Positions 24,175 through 35,600 of a DNA stretch of 64,000 nucleotides are shown here, piece by piece. This stretch comes from Terfezia claveryi. Taxonomy: Eukaryota; Ascomycota; Pezizomycetes; Pezizales; Pezizaceae. The notes under the pieces are model-generated. The model was not told where the DNA came from, did not search any database, and saw only the letters and a list, made by a program, of their open reading frames with translations. Location of the stretch: assembly GCA_015179025.1 (NCBI GenBank), contig WHUX01000006.1, forward strand, positions 310,001 through 374,000, written 5' to 3'. Every line of letters begins with the position of its first letter. Within the stretch, counting starts at the first letter, position 1. Made by a program: the position numbers and the translations under genes.

Positions 24175-27153
24175 TCAATTCCCCCAAACTCCAACCCCAC
24201 TACGCAGCCCCCCCCCCTCAGTCAACGCCGCAACGATAATCTCCTTGATACTATCCCTCTTCTCCTTCTCAGCGATGACCATGCAGAGACATGTGCTGAC
24301 GGCGATATGTCTCAGTCTTTCTTTTTGGGTGGAGGGACTTTCTTGTGTGTCTGTGGGGGAAGGGTGGAAGGATGTCCATGGCAGTTTGGGAGTGGGAGTG
24401 GGAGTGGGATTAGAGACAAATTCCTCCTCCTCTTCGGGGAAGGAGGTTTGATTTGCTGATTGTGAGGTAGAGATCTCCGTCTCCTTCTCCTTCAGTGAGG
24501 GGGAGGCATTAATCGTGAGGGGCTTGATATATCTAACTTTGTCGTCAGAGTAGATATAACCCGCCACCATGGCCAGTGCATCCTCATCCACAACTAACCT
24601 CCCCGCCTTGCGGTGGGAGAGGACACAGGAGTATCTCGCCAGGACGACTTCTACTGCTGGTTCCTTGTCCTCATTCTCCTCTGTCTCATTTCCACTCCAT
24701 TCCCCTAACTTCTCCCCCCGCTGGGGCTTACTGGGCCCAAAAGTGGATGACCGGGATAACCACGGCACAAGGGTCGATGTGGAAGTTCCCCAAGTGGAAG
24801 CGCGGGTGGGTGTTGATGGTCTTTGTGACGAAAATGGTGATGATGGGGGGGCAGTGAGGGTTGAGGAGCGGCTTGGTGTAGTAGGTGGGGTGCGCGCGCT
24901 TGGGGCGGTAGTAGCAGTTGGGTTAGTAGTAGGCGTAGTGGGTCTGGAGGGCTTGAAAATAGTGAAAATCGGCCTTTGCTGGATAGGCATTGGTGTCTGT
25001 GAGCCATCCACCTCACTCCTTTTAGCAGCGCTTGGCTCATGATCAGGGGTGGTTTCAGCGTTAGTGATCGTACTTCTCCTCGTGATACCGCTCCATAATG
25101 TCGAGAAGCTGCTGTTCCGTCTCTTGACATTAGCCAACCCCCCTTCTGCCCCCTCACCTGTACTATCTCCAAACCCCAAACCCTCCGACTCCATACCACA
25201 GCCTCTCATCCTCCTCTTCTGCCCCAGTAACCCCAACCCCAACCCCCGGTCCCCCCACGCCTCCACGACCCTCCTCGGCATAACCACAACAAGCTTCAAA
25301 TGTGCCCAAACGCACATATCCACGCCCTTCTTTTTCCTTGCCTCCTCTACTGCTCTCTTTTTCATCGTCACGTCGGCTGCGGGGTCATTAAAGTCGGAGT
25401 CGAGATAGTGGTTTAGCTCACGGGTCCCCCGCCAGTAGAAGGGTGTAGAGAGGTATGTGAATGCGTATTCTCGAGAGTGGATGCGTGACCAGACAAGGGT
25501 TAGTTTGGAGGGGTTGGGTGGGCCTTTTAGGGGGTCTTTTTGTTTTGTGGTGGGCTGAGGGGAAGGGGTAGAAATGGAGGTGGGGGAGGGTACGGGATTG
25601 AGTTGAATTGGCCAGAGATGGCGGGGGATTTTTTCTGGAGGTAGAAGTACGGAGTGGTCATCTTCTTCATCCTGCTGGCCATGCTCCTGCTCCACCATTT
25701 CTCCTTCGCCCTCTTTCTCCGCGGCAGTAATATCAGAAGTACTCTTCCTCCTCATTACCGCCCCCCCCCTTCTCTCCTTTTGCGCTCTTCGCCTCGCAAC
25801 CTCTCGCTCAACCCACTCCTTCCCCGTCTCCCCCCTCGCTCTCCATGCAAAGGGCCCCCTCTTAAACGGATACCACATACTAACTAACCCCCTTCCATCC
25901 ACAACCCCGGGCTCATTCAACCCTCTATAAACCCAATTACTTTTATCCTTCGTATGCTTCCCCTTAAACACGATCTCCTTTCCCAAGCCCTGCAGTGTCT
26001 TGCTATAACCCCATAACCCCAAATTCCCCATCCTCCCTGTCGGCTTCTTCAACACTGGGTCCTCCGGGTGCGGGACTAGGACCGTGAACTCTAGGTCCCA
26101 TTTCCGCCAGAAAGGGTCCCCTTGGATATGGCAGACTACGGGGGCGTACTTCATGTCTCGTTTTTGGGTTTTTCGTTTACTCTTCCCTTCTTTTTCCTTG
26201 CCCTTCTTTTTTTCCTTCTCTGCCTGCTTCCATGGGGGAATGTATTTCTCGCGGAGATAGTCTCGACCGTCGCCACCCCAGCGTAGTGTCATCCCCGGGA
26301 AATGGTTATTCAACCTCGGCTCGTGAAGGAAGTATATGGGGACACGGGGGTCGAGATTGGTTTCTTGCCAGCTGCTGGTGAGTTGTCTGCCATTTTCTTC
26401 TCCTCCTGGTACCATGTATGGTAGCTGTGGGGAAGATGCAGTCGTAATCGCATCTTTCCCATCTTTCCCATCTTTCCCATCTTTCCCATTTTTCCCATTT
26501 TTCCCATTTTTCCCATTTTTCCCATTTTTCTTGGGTGGTTTAGGTGGTTTACTTGTCGAATCCGACGCAAGGTGAATTGAAAAATGCGTGTGAAGAGGAC
26601 CGGAATGGTAGATGTGATACACCGTATGATCCCCACTCGTGCTCAACTTCTCACTCTCTTCGCCCTTTTCGCCTAGGATACTTGAGACTGAGGCGGAGGA
26701 GTTCTCGCCGAAGGAGGTGCTAGTGGGGGATTCACACCACGCGCCGTCGTCACTTGTGAAGCTCTCACCGTCGTCCCATGTGGAATTGGATTTCCATGAT
26801 GGCGTGGGCGGACCTGGCGCGGGGCGAATCTCGGGCGAGAGAAGGCCATTTTTGACAGAGTAGCTTCGTGCCCGCTGGTGGTGTGCCCGTGGGGGCGGGG
26901 TGGATGGCCGGCTGTTCGGTGTTTGATCCGGAGTATTCGCGAGCGAAGAGGGCGGAGATAGGGGAGGAGGTTGCGATTGCAGTTGCGAGTGAGGGGGCGA
27001 GTCTCCCCCAATCCGTGGGGCTTGAAGCGGCGGGTGGGGGCCCTGTGGCGTGTGCGGGCGGCTAGGAGGGCTCACTGCCAGAACAGGCAGCCTGCCACTT
27101 GTTGGGTGGCTGGGGTTTGTCACCTTGGAGAATAGGTTGAGGCTGGGCGACAT
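24175..27153 (-). CDS. uncharacterised large fungal protein, 992 aa, with collagen-like tract
   Basis: One uninterrupted frame of 992 codons from the ATG at 27153. I do not recognise a named family. Residues 1-170 are Pro/Ser-rich and probably disordered. Residues 209-234 are a G-K-N/G-K-D triplet run. Several folded, Trp/Tyr-rich blocks follow: YFLHEPRLNNHFPGMTLRW (about 274-292), CHIQGDPFWRKWDLEFTVLV (about 340-360), KSNWVYRGLNEPGVVDGRG with WYPFKRGPFAW (about 404-437), LVWSRIHSREYAFTYLSTPFYWRG (about 553-576), and near the C-terminus ARYSCVLSHRKAGRLVVDE and AVSTCLCMVIAEKEKRDS. There is a basic segment (KEKKKGKEKEGKSKRK) at about 312-330 and a long Ser/Thr/Pro linker at about 700-830. No signal peptide or membrane segment. 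The conserved-looking blocks separated by linkers suggest a real fungal-specific protein. Confidence 0.8.
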   Translation of the reverse strand: MSPSLNLFSKVTNPSHPTSGRLPVLAVSPPSRPHTPQGPHPPLQAPRIGGDSPPHSQLQSQPPPLSPPSSLANTPDQTPNSRPSTPPPRAHHQRARSYSVKNGLLSPEIRPAPGPPTPSWKSNSTWDDGESFTSDDGAWCESPTSTSFGENSSASVSSILGEKGEESEKLSTSGDHTVYHIYHSGPLHTHFSIHLASDSTSKPPKPPKKNGKNGKNGKNGKNGKDGKDGKDGKDAITTASSPQLPYMVPGGEENGRQLTSSWQETNLDPRVPIYFLHEPRLNNHFPGMTLRWGGDGRDYLREKYIPPWKQAEKEKKKGKEKEGKSKRKTQKRDMKYAPVVCHIQGDPFWRKWDLEFTVLVPHPEDPVLKKPTGRMGNLGLWGYSKTLQGLGKEIVFKGKHTKDKSNWVYRGLNEPGVVDGRGLVSMWYPFKRGPFAWRARGETGKEWVEREVARRRAQKERRGGAVMRRKSTSDITAAEKEGEGEMVEQEHGQQDEEDDHSVLLPPEKIPRHLWPIQLNPVPSPTSISTPSPQPTTKQKDPLKGPPNPSKLTLVWSRIHSREYAFTYLSTPFYWRGTRELNHYLDSDFNDPAADVTMKKRAVEEARKKKGVDMCVWAHLKLVVVMPRRVVEAWGDRGLGLGLLGQKRRMRGCGMESEGLGFGDSTGEGAEGGLANVKRRNSSFSTLWSGITRRSTITNAETTPDHEPSAAKRSEVDGSQTPMPIQQRPIFTIFKPSRPTTPTTNPTATTAPSARTPPTTPSRSSTLTAPPSSPFSSQRPSTPTRASTWGTSTSTLVPWLSRSSTFGPSKPQRGEKLGEWSGNETEENEDKEPAVEVVLARYSCVLSHRKAGRLVVDEDALAMVAGYIYSDDKVRYIKPLTINASPSLKEKETEISTSQSANQTSFPEEEEEFVSNPTPTPTPKLPWTSFHPSPTDTQESPSTQKERLRHIAVSTCLCMVIAEKEKRDSIKEIIVAALTEGGGLRSGVGVWGN
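26452..26533. repeat. 9-bp coding microsatellite (TTTCCCATC/T)n
   Basis: About nine copies of TTTCCCAT[CT] on the plus strand encode the GKN/GKD triplet run in the 992-aa protein. The unit is in frame (9 bp), so copy changes would alter length without breaking the gene. Confidence 0.85.
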
Positions 27154-28646
27154 GCCTGTAGCCCGCAGCGATATTTAAGAGCAGCGCAGCAATATGTAGC
27201 TGAGGGCCACTGGAGGCACCGGCCCGGCGTATCTATATAGCGCTACCATCCTCGCGCAGAAGCACAGAAAGAGGATTTGGGCAGCCCGCAAAAGTGCGCC
27301 TTGCGAAATGACTGAGACACAGGCTGCATGATGCATACAGAGGTGCTGGGGTGGCGTGCCCATTGCCCGGCATTTGGGCGCCACGCTGTGCGGCATTGTC
27401 CGGGAGATGCGCCCGGGGATGCGCCCGGGGGCGTGCTGAGACGTGATTATAACCCGACTGTAAAGTGCATACAGTATGTAGTGCCTACATACAGGTACAA
27501 ATATGGCAACATCCCCGAATCAATATCGTGATGCTTTCAGGCGGAGAAACGCCGTGGAGGGTGGGACAGGTTTGGAGCATAGTCTTTGTCCTGCCTGGAG
27601 ACGGGACCCAGTGCCAGTGTCAGTGTCACTGTATTTAGGGTATGTACGTCCTTTATTGACCACGAGAATTATGTACAGTACAGTACATATCCTGAGGCTG
27701 CTTCCTGTGGTTCCCCCTCACTCCGAATTCTGTCGTGTTACACGGCATCACCTCACCTCCGAGTCTGGTTTGCTCATCCCGTCAGCCACCCACTTCACCG
27801 ATACAACGATGGGACACAAAAAATAGTTAAAACCTGAAACATTTTATGTGGGGAGAAATACGACGCCGAGCCAAAATATCCTGCAACTGTTGGAAGCCCG
27901 TTCGTGTCCCTAGAAGAGAACCCGTTAGCTCACCGATTATTAACCAGAGTCCAGTCATAGGGCACTGCTCAGCCCATTTGTCAGCCCAATAATACAGCCC
28001 TGGATGTGTTTACTCCTACTGATGTTCAATTCCAAACAGGCAGTGGAATGGGTGACAGTCTGGAGAGATAGGTTTTTGGTCGCTATGTCTTGCATAGTCA
28101 GCTCTATAGCTTTGTTAAAAAGCATGACTATGGAGGATCATGTGACTAGCATGTATGAGAAGACACTCCGCATGTAACTGCTCTATAAGAAGGCCGGTTG
28201 AACCACCTATAATGGCCCAATAGGAGGATGGATTTATATGTATACTCAAGGATTCGGAAATGTAAAATACATGATACAAACAGTACACTAATATAGGTCT
28301 CGAAACATATTTCGTGAATGGGAAACTCCATGGGAAACTTTTCAACCCTTTTATTTAAATTGAGGATTCAAATGAGACGAATTCCAGCAATCAGTGGGGT
28401 TAGCCTGGAATCGGGTGCCGGGACTCTAATCCACCTTCCAGGCTCAGTCACTTAGCCTTTTACTATGTAATTGTGATGCTGCCCCTGCCACCCTCTCTCC
28501 ATTCCACCACTCTAATTGTGTTCGTGAGATTCCTGTTACCCTCAACTCATGAAAAACATCGTTTATCTGCGTATGAAAAGAAAAAAGAAGGATAGGAAAC
28601 CCACATTTTGCATGACTCTCTTCCTATGAACCCAGGCCAGTTGAAT
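27154..28646. other. spacer upstream of the 992-aa gene
   Basis: This holds the minus-strand promoter of the 992-aa gene and, at its far end, the 3' flank of the F-box gene. There is a short GC-rich direct repeat (GATGCGCCCGGGG twice near 27407-27430). No gene seen. Confidence 0.4.
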
Positions 28647-30061
28647 TTATGCACACCCTAACCACGCCTCCTCCTCCTCCTCTCCCCTCGCTAACACCAC
28701 CCCCTCACACCATACACACCACCCCCTCACCACCCCACCCCTCTCCTCCTCCAGCAACCCATGCATCTTCGCAAGGTTCAGCTCTGCATTAATCGCAATC
28801 ATATCTCGAGTCGACATAAAACTCACCTGATAAAATTTCTTTAGAGCCACCCCTATCCCTCTCGCATCCTGCCCCTTACCAGCCATCCTTGCCCACTTTG
28901 CCCAGCTCTGAGATATACATCGAGCTCCCGCTGGTTCTATTACATCAGTATTCGTAGTTGTGCTCGTCGGGTACGTGATAAACCCCCCCTCGTTAGGGTC
29001 GCTGGCTAGATTTGTCCACCAGTCTGCGGTAGCGCCGATACAGGACTCAGGTGGGGGCCGGTAGATGTACCCTGTGGTGACGTCCTGGTATGCCCAACCC
29101 CCGTTGAAGAGCTCCATAGAGCAGGTGATGGGCTTAGTTGTTCTATGTGTTGTGTCTGTACGGAGGGAGCTGTGGGTTGGGGAAGGACATTCCTCAACCC
29201 AGACCTTAATGGAGTTTGGTGGGCGGAAGGGGGGTTGGAAGTGTGTGCAGTAGAGGTATTCGATTGATTGGAGTTTTTCGTGGTACAGGAGGGTCTGGAA
29301 CGATTTGTGAGTTGTCAAAGGGGCGGAGGAGTTTGCGCAGGTGCGGCACTGCCAGAGGAGTTTGGCAGTGCAGGTACCTAGGATTGGAGAGGGGAGGTTA
29401 ATCAAGTAAAGAGTGAATCAGGCGACTAATTGGGGCGGGACGTACATATTTTGTGTGATACCCTTGAGTCTGGATTTGGGTTTAATACTTCCGGGGAGGT
29501 TTGGCATTGTCGACATATTCGCCTCACGCGACAGGCAAGCCGTTTCCGGTGTTCTATTGTCAATTTCCCTAATTTATTTACACAGTTCTGTAGGCGTCAG
29601 CTTAATTACATCCATCCTCTGCAATTTTTTCCGAGACTTCATACCCTACAAGCAGGCTCTCCACAGGTTCCACACCTATCCACCAAATCCCTCACACACA
29701 ATACTTTCCTCCCTGTAGCCTGGAGAGCTACTTTCTCCTTTGCTTCGGTAGAACTCCAGGAGCATACGAGGGAAGCTCCAAGGAGGTTTTTCCGGTACTG
29801 GAGCATAGTTTCCCGCATGAGCTTGCATGTGTTTGCGAGGCTAGAAAGGTCGTTGTGGTCTAGGTTAGAGGCGATAGAGTAGATTACTGGGTAGGGCGCG
29901 GCGAGGGAGGTGAGGCTTGGTGGGGGACGTGGGGGGGATGGTTCATCCAGGTGGATGGCTGCCAGGGAGGTTGTGGGGTTATCGGCATTGACGTATGTAG
30001 GATGGGGTTCGGGGGTCTGATGATCGCCGTCTTCCTCCCCCAAGTCGACCAAGATTGCCAT
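28647..30061 (-). CDS. F-box protein with Cys motif
   Basis: A putative substrate adaptor of an SCF ubiquitin ligase. Exon 1 starts at the ATG at 30061. Residues about 55-95 are an F-box (PYPVIYSIASNLDHNDLSSLANTCKLMRE). It is followed by RKVLCVRDLVDRCGTCGEPAC, and exon 2 opens with CTAKLLWQCRTC, a Cys arrangement common after the F-box in fungal F-box proteins. The simplest frame-keeping splice is donor T|GTAGGG (intron 29649-29378, 272 bp, acceptor TCCTAG), giving 380 aa. A small extra exon inside this long intron cannot be excluded, because a Cys/Arg-rich frame (RLACRVRRICRQCQ) lies near 29520. The C-terminal domain has SMELFNGGWAYQDV and DWWTNLASDP motifs and an acidic end. It is divergent to the OTU gene, with about 640 bp shared upstream. 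Confidence 0.7.
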
Positions 30062-30701
30062 TGTGAGGCTGGCTGGATTGTTAATATTATCTATAGCATC
30101 AGTGCCTCGAGAAGAGGAGGAGCGATATGCGAATGTCGAATATATGAGAAGCGCAGTGCCGGGGGGGTATAGCTGTAATGTGGGATGGTGGGAGCATGCT
30201 CAAGGATGGAATAGAGGGCTCGCTTTGATTGAGCCCTTGGCTATAGTCATCGAGGTCCCTTCAGCTATACACATACACATATCTGGTATGACCAGGGGGA
30301 GGTATGTATAACAGACGTAATGGAACATGTCGAGCAGCTGCAGGCACAAGTAGCTACACTCACGACAGCTATAGTTGACGACTCAGTGTCTGCAGACGAC
30401 GTGGGTGTGGGGCCAGCTTGTGTGTGTGTAATAAAGCCTGTCTTGTCTACTTCTCCAAGGTGATCAGTATATATGCACGAACGATTGAGCTCGAGAGTAT
30501 ATCGCGAGACTGGGCCTGGGGGGTTAGCGATATGTATGTATCATGTACGAGTACTTACGAAGTACTGTACTCTACCTACAGATTTTGTATGTGCCAACCA
30601 GACTACGATCTCTACGCATGACTGTGCCAAGAGCTGCATGTGGTGGGCTGCATTAAATTTGCTGTTTTGCATACTCATGATCACATACATAACCAGCAAA
30701 A
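30062..30701. promoter_or_regulatory. shared divergent upstream region (F-box / OTU genes)
   Basis: These 640 bp separate two divergently oriented starts (30061 minus, 30702 plus) and must hold both promoters. A copy of the dispersed motif on the minus strand (TGCCAACCAGACTA, 30592-30605) lies about 100 bp upstream of the OTU start. I could not assign TATA boxes firmly. Confidence 0.5.
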
Positions 30702-31682
30702 ATGGAACAAAATTCAGTACCACCTGGACCATCGGCACTAGAAGCTCTCTTCACCCGCCATCGCAAGGAGCTCAAAGATCTCCAGTCTCGGGTAACGCAA
30801 AGGAAAAAGAATGCGACAAAGAAGACAAGGCGGGGAGTCAATGAGGAGTGCGAGAGGCTAGAAAGGGACCTGAAGGAAAAGCATGACAGGGAAATGAAAG
30901 AGGTAACCGGTAGTCCTCCAGAGGAGGAGGAAGAAAAGGAGGAAGACAAGGAGGTAGACGAGGAGGAAGACGAGGAGGTGCAGAAGGTAGAAAGCTTAAC
31001 CGTGCAATCGACAGGAGCGCCAAATGGTGCGAAACAAGCCCCACCCACTGCACAACTCCAATCCCATAAACCCAATCGAGCCAAAGCCCGTCTTGCCCGA
31101 CGAGCAGCCGAGATGGAGGCCCAAATGACTGTTGCTGCTGCAGAGGCTGCCAACCAGCCTGATCGCCGTACGATCGAACTAGCTGCCCTCCGCGAGCGCT
31201 ACAAAACCCTAGGCCTCACAGAACAAAACGTCCTCCCCGACGGACACTGTCTGTACTCTGCTTTTGCGGACCAGCTGGAATGGATCGGACTACCGCTTAA
31301 TGCCGCTCTGGATCAACCACTGGATGGGGAGCTGCGGAAGTATAGACACACCCGCATGGCATGTGCGGATTACCTCACTAGGCACAAATCCTCGTTTGAG
31401 CCGTTTCTAGACTACGATACAGGAGAGGATATGGATGGCCATATTGCAAAGGTGAGGGATACGGCGGAGTGGGGGGGGCAGATGGAGGTGCTTGCGTTGG
31501 CGAAAGCGTATGGCGTAGTGGCCAATGTGGTGCAGGCGGAGGGAGGGCTCATACGGATGGGCGAGGGGGAGGATGGCGGGTATGGGAGCAGGGCGGGGCA
31601 GAAGCAGGAGGTCTGGCTGGCGTATTACCGGCATAGTTTTGGCCTGGGAGAGCACTATAACTCGCTGAGGGCGAAGAGGTGA
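30702..31682 (+). CDS. OTU-domain deubiquitinase (OTUD6/Otu2-like)
   Basis: A predicted cysteine protease that removes ubiquitin. It is a single-exon gene of 326 aa. Residues 1-150 are a charged coiled coil (Lys/Arg/Glu-rich, with a Glu/Asp-rich stretch at about 73-95) as in OTUD6/Otu2 proteins, which associate with ribosomes. The OTU domain begins near residue 160. The catalytic loop LPDGHCLYSAFADQL supplies Asp180 and Cys183, the helix MACADYLTRHK follows, WGGQMEVLALAKAY is the conserved central strand-helix, and the C-terminal LGEHYNSL supplies His318. All catalytic residues are present, so an active enzyme is expected. The ATG at 30702 is the only in-frame start that includes the whole coiled coil. 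Confidence 0.92.
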   Translation: MEQNSVPPGPSALEALFTRHRKELKDLQSRVTQRKKNATKKTRRGVNEECERLERDLKEKHDREMKEVTGSPPEEEEEKEEDKEVDEEEDEEVQKVESLTVQSTGAPNGAKQAPPTAQLQSHKPNRAKARLARRAAEMEAQMTVAAAEAANQPDRRTIELAALRERYKTLGLTEQNVLPDGHCLYSAFADQLEWIGLPLNAALDQPLDGELRKYRHTRMACADYLTRHKSSFEPFLDYDTGEDMDGHIAKVRDTAEWGGQMEVLALAKAYGVVANVVQAEGGLIRMGEGEDGGYGSRAGQKQEVWLAYYRHSFGLGEHYNSLRAKR

Positions 31683-32631
31683 TGGATAGAGTAGTATCGT
31701 GAGCTACCGGTTGGGGATCCTTCGCGGGGGCATTGACCTGCGGACGGCTGAGCAATATTCTGCACAACATCGTGGGTATATAAAGTTACAGTGGCATAAC
31801 ACGGAGCAAGAGAGACACAACTGTCAGACACATCCTGATGATCATCCTTCAGCGGCAGCTGAATCCATGTACATATGTATGCATACCCAATTATCCTCGC
31901 ATCCCTGCATTCCCCCTCCGCTGCCGCCAGGTTTGGCCTGTTTTGCTGCGAGCCCCCGTTACCGAGCCAGCCGATTGGCCGGAGATGTAAATAAACACAA
32001 GAGTAAACATGTAGCTGAGCCAGCTTTCTCAACGTTAATCTGCGGTCCTCCTTCTCTGCTCTGCAACTTCGCGTCGAATTGATTTTTTCGCGGTAAATCC
32101 GATTCTGAGTCTGGCTGGAGCCCCGCATCGGATGAGACTGGTGCGACATTCGACGAGTTGCGCATTCCTTCGCCCTAGCGGCAACACGATATTGGGACTG
32201 CTCACGACTTGACGCCAGAAGCAGTTCCGGAAGAGCGCGATCTTGCCGGATAAATAAACACACACTCCTTCAGCTCACCTTCGCCCCCACAATCTTCAAT
32301 TATCATCTAACACACATCCATACACATACAAACACTCAACGTTTCCATTTCATATCATCTGGCACGGGGCCCATAGCATTCTCCTAACCCTCGCCGTTAC
32401 ACCACTACTTGTTACACTTGACGACGATAATAGCGGGAGAAAGTCACGATATTATAAAAGAACTCAACTGCGACGAGGGAAGGGGAGTTTCTATGCTTCG
32501 GTGCTATCGTCATACAAGAACCCAACACAACTTGCTGAACGTCAACATCTCTAATATCGTATACGAACGGGGACCACACAGTGAAAACCTAACCTCACCT
32601 CAGTTCTACACACTTAACGACGGCATCCCCA
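31683..32631. other. spacer upstream of the C2-domain gene
   Basis: This is the 3' flank of the OTU gene followed by the promoter and leader of the C2 gene. The last 350 bp are rich in CA and pyrimidine tracts (ACACATCCATACACATACAAACAC near 32309-32333). No gene seen. Confidence 0.4.
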
Positions 32632-35600
32632 ATGGCACGGGTGGGCGGTGGCCCTGGAGGAAGCAGTGTTCTGACAACGTTGGTGCCGAGAGGGCCTGGG
32701 GGTGCTCATCCTGCGGGGATATTCTCGGATTTGAGTGTTGACGGGCCGGTGATTGGAACATTGGTGTTGATTTTGGATCGGGGTGTGAGTAGTCACTTGC
32801 CTTGATGGGGGATTGTGGGACACAGTGATAGCTAACGGCCGGGTGATTGGCTAGAAAAACCTACCAAATCGTAAAACCCTGGGCAAGCAGGATCCATATT
32901 GTGTGGCACGACTCGGGAAAGAAGCGAAGCGGACTGAGTCGGATAAGCGAGGAGGGCAGACGCCGAAATGGTTGGTTATATCTATATTCACTCTTGCCAC
33001 ATCCAATAGAATATCATTAACATTAACCGATAAAACAATAGGGACAAAGAGCTCCGCTTTGAAGTCCGCGACTCCCCCGACTACCGCACTCTCAAACTCT
33101 CATGCTTCAACGACGATAAAAAAACTGACCTGATCGGCGAGTGTATCGTTCGCCTCGACAAGATCCTCATCTCTGGGGGCGGCCAAGATGACGGCTGGAG
33201 ACAGCTCCACTTTAGGGGAAAATATGCAGGGGAGATTCGAGTTGAAATCACATTCTACGATCTACGCGAGAAGAAGCTTGAGCCGAAGCGAGGCAAAAGT
33301 AGCGTCTCTGATGAGCGAGGGAGCTATCAGGAGGGAGAGAGTGCCTATGATGATACACAAGAGGAGCCAGAAGTGGTCAGTGGCCCTAGGGCATTGGTGG
33401 GGATGGGGCAGCTATCTCAGGCGAGGAGGGAGAGGGATAAGGAGAGGAGGAGACAGAAAGAGGCCGAGTTCAAGAAGGAGAGAGAGAAAGAGAGGATGAA
33501 AAAGGAGCCTACTAGGCGGGCGTTGCCGAGCGAGCCTTCGATACCCTCGATTGACCCCAACACTGCTGAGGCAAAAAAGAAGGAGCAAAAGCTGCGTGAG
33601 AGGGAAAAGGAGCGGGAAAGGGAAAGAGAGAGGCAGCTACGGGACCGGGAGAAGAAGGTGGGGCAGAGAAGCTCGAGGCACCAGGATGATGACTATGAGC
33701 GGGAAAAGGAGAGGCAGTTGAGGGAAAGACAGAGGGAGAGGGAAAAAAGGTTGGAAGAGAGGGAAAGAAGAAAGAGAAGGGAAACGTATGCCGGAGAGTA
33801 TGGAATTAGGGACAGGGATGAGTATCTGGATAGTAGAAGATTGAAACATACAAGGGGTATGTCACATTCTCCGATCCCACCGCCGCCCCGTCACTCTGGT
33901 AGAGGAGGAGCATCACCCATTCCACCGCATCGTGAAGGAGCATCACCCATTCCGCCAAACCGTGGAGGAGCATCACCAATTCCTCCGCGTTGGGGAGAGG
34001 GAGGAGCGCATTCACCTATTCCGCCGCAGCGTGGAGGGGCATCTCCCATGCCTCCACATAGGGGTGATAGGGGCCATTCGCCAATACCGCCACATCGTGA
34101 TAATAGTGATCCTAGGGGGCATTCGCCAATTCCGCCGCATCGTGGGAATAGTGACCCTCTAGGACATTCACCTATCCCACATCGCCGTGGTGAGGATAGG
34201 GGTGGCCAATCACCAATACCTCCCATACGTACAGACCGTGGTGGGCATTCGCCAATCCCTCCAAATCGCAGACAGATTATGTACGAAACGTATGGGGACC
34301 AGTATCACACCGACTACGATGATATGGATGATGGTTATGGGGGTCAATTAGCGCTCACGCACTCACATTCGCACAGTTTACCTCCCCCACCGCAGCAGTC
34401 ACACCAGGTAAACCACCCGACGTTACCGCTACAGACAGTACAGCCGCTATATGGCATAAATGCTAATAGCAGCCAGGCGCAGCTATACTCCAATCCAAAT
34501 AGCAGTCAGGTTTTCAACCACCCCAATGGCAGCTTCATCTCCCTTCCATCACCAGATGGTCCGCCACCACCACCACCTCCACACAGACACATCCAAGGAC
34601 AACCCTCAAATCCTCAACTCAGAAATCAACTACCACAACCTCCTCAACCCCCCCTCCTCAAGCATCAGGAAAGCCACTTGACCCTCCAGCACAAGCCCAG
34701 CCAGATGCAGCTCGCGACAGTACAAAAGCAGCCTACTCGCAAACTCAAACACCAAGCCAGCGTTGCCGACTGGGCTGCTACTCAAGAGATCGAAATCGAC
34801 CCTAGAAAAGTCCCTGCGGGAGCAATAGCTGTAATACCGAAAGTCGGCCAATTAAAACAGAGACCTAGAGCTCCCTCGTCGACATACTCCTCCGCCCCAG
34901 ACTTTGAAGCACTTGCTAAACCAGACGTCCCAAATAATGACGAATTTGACGACACAGGCCGCTTTGCTCCCGGGGCACCCCCGCCAAAACCCATGGCGAG
35001 AGTAATTCCCAACCCAGATACCCCCATTGATATCAACGCGGGAGCACTCGTTCCCGCGGGGTACAACTACACCGCCGCAGACCCGCCCGGATACAGGAAA
35101 CAACCTCTCTTTGGCAATCCACGGCCTCGTTCAGATAGTGACTCTACGGCTATGGTCATTACAAGCCAGAAACAGAGGCTCCCCCCACCGCATTACAACT
35201 CAGCAGCGAATTCTAGGAGAAATTCGTTTATCGGGGATAACCCGATCCCGCCGAGTTTGATTCCGGGGATAGACCCGACGTTGGCGGATCTAATTGCAGA
35301 CGATGAGAGAAGAGAGAAGGAGATGGCTCTGGCTGCTGTTGGTGCGGGCGGTAGTTCTGGGGGAGTGCTAATCACGCAGCAAAATCACCATCAGCAGCAA
35401 CCACATGCGTTGCCACCAGCACCGTATATTGAAGAAGTGAACGATCGGGAAGATGGTGGGAGGCGGAAGAGCGCGAATGGTGCAGCGGGGTTGCAGCTTG
35501 TTGTCGGGGGAGGAAAGGGCCCTGGGGTTGCCCAGGCTCCGCAGTTGGCTTCGACCCCGGAGGGAGGACATCAAGCGCAGTTACAGGCGGCGCAATTGGT

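Noticed and set aside
30653..31153. Ser-rich minus-strand frame opposite the OTU gene
   Set aside because: Antisense shadow of the charged coiled-coil coding sequence.
33891..34226. Minus-strand GGIGD/APPRCGG repeat protein
   Set aside because: Antisense reading of the SPIPPxR coding repeat in the C2 gene.
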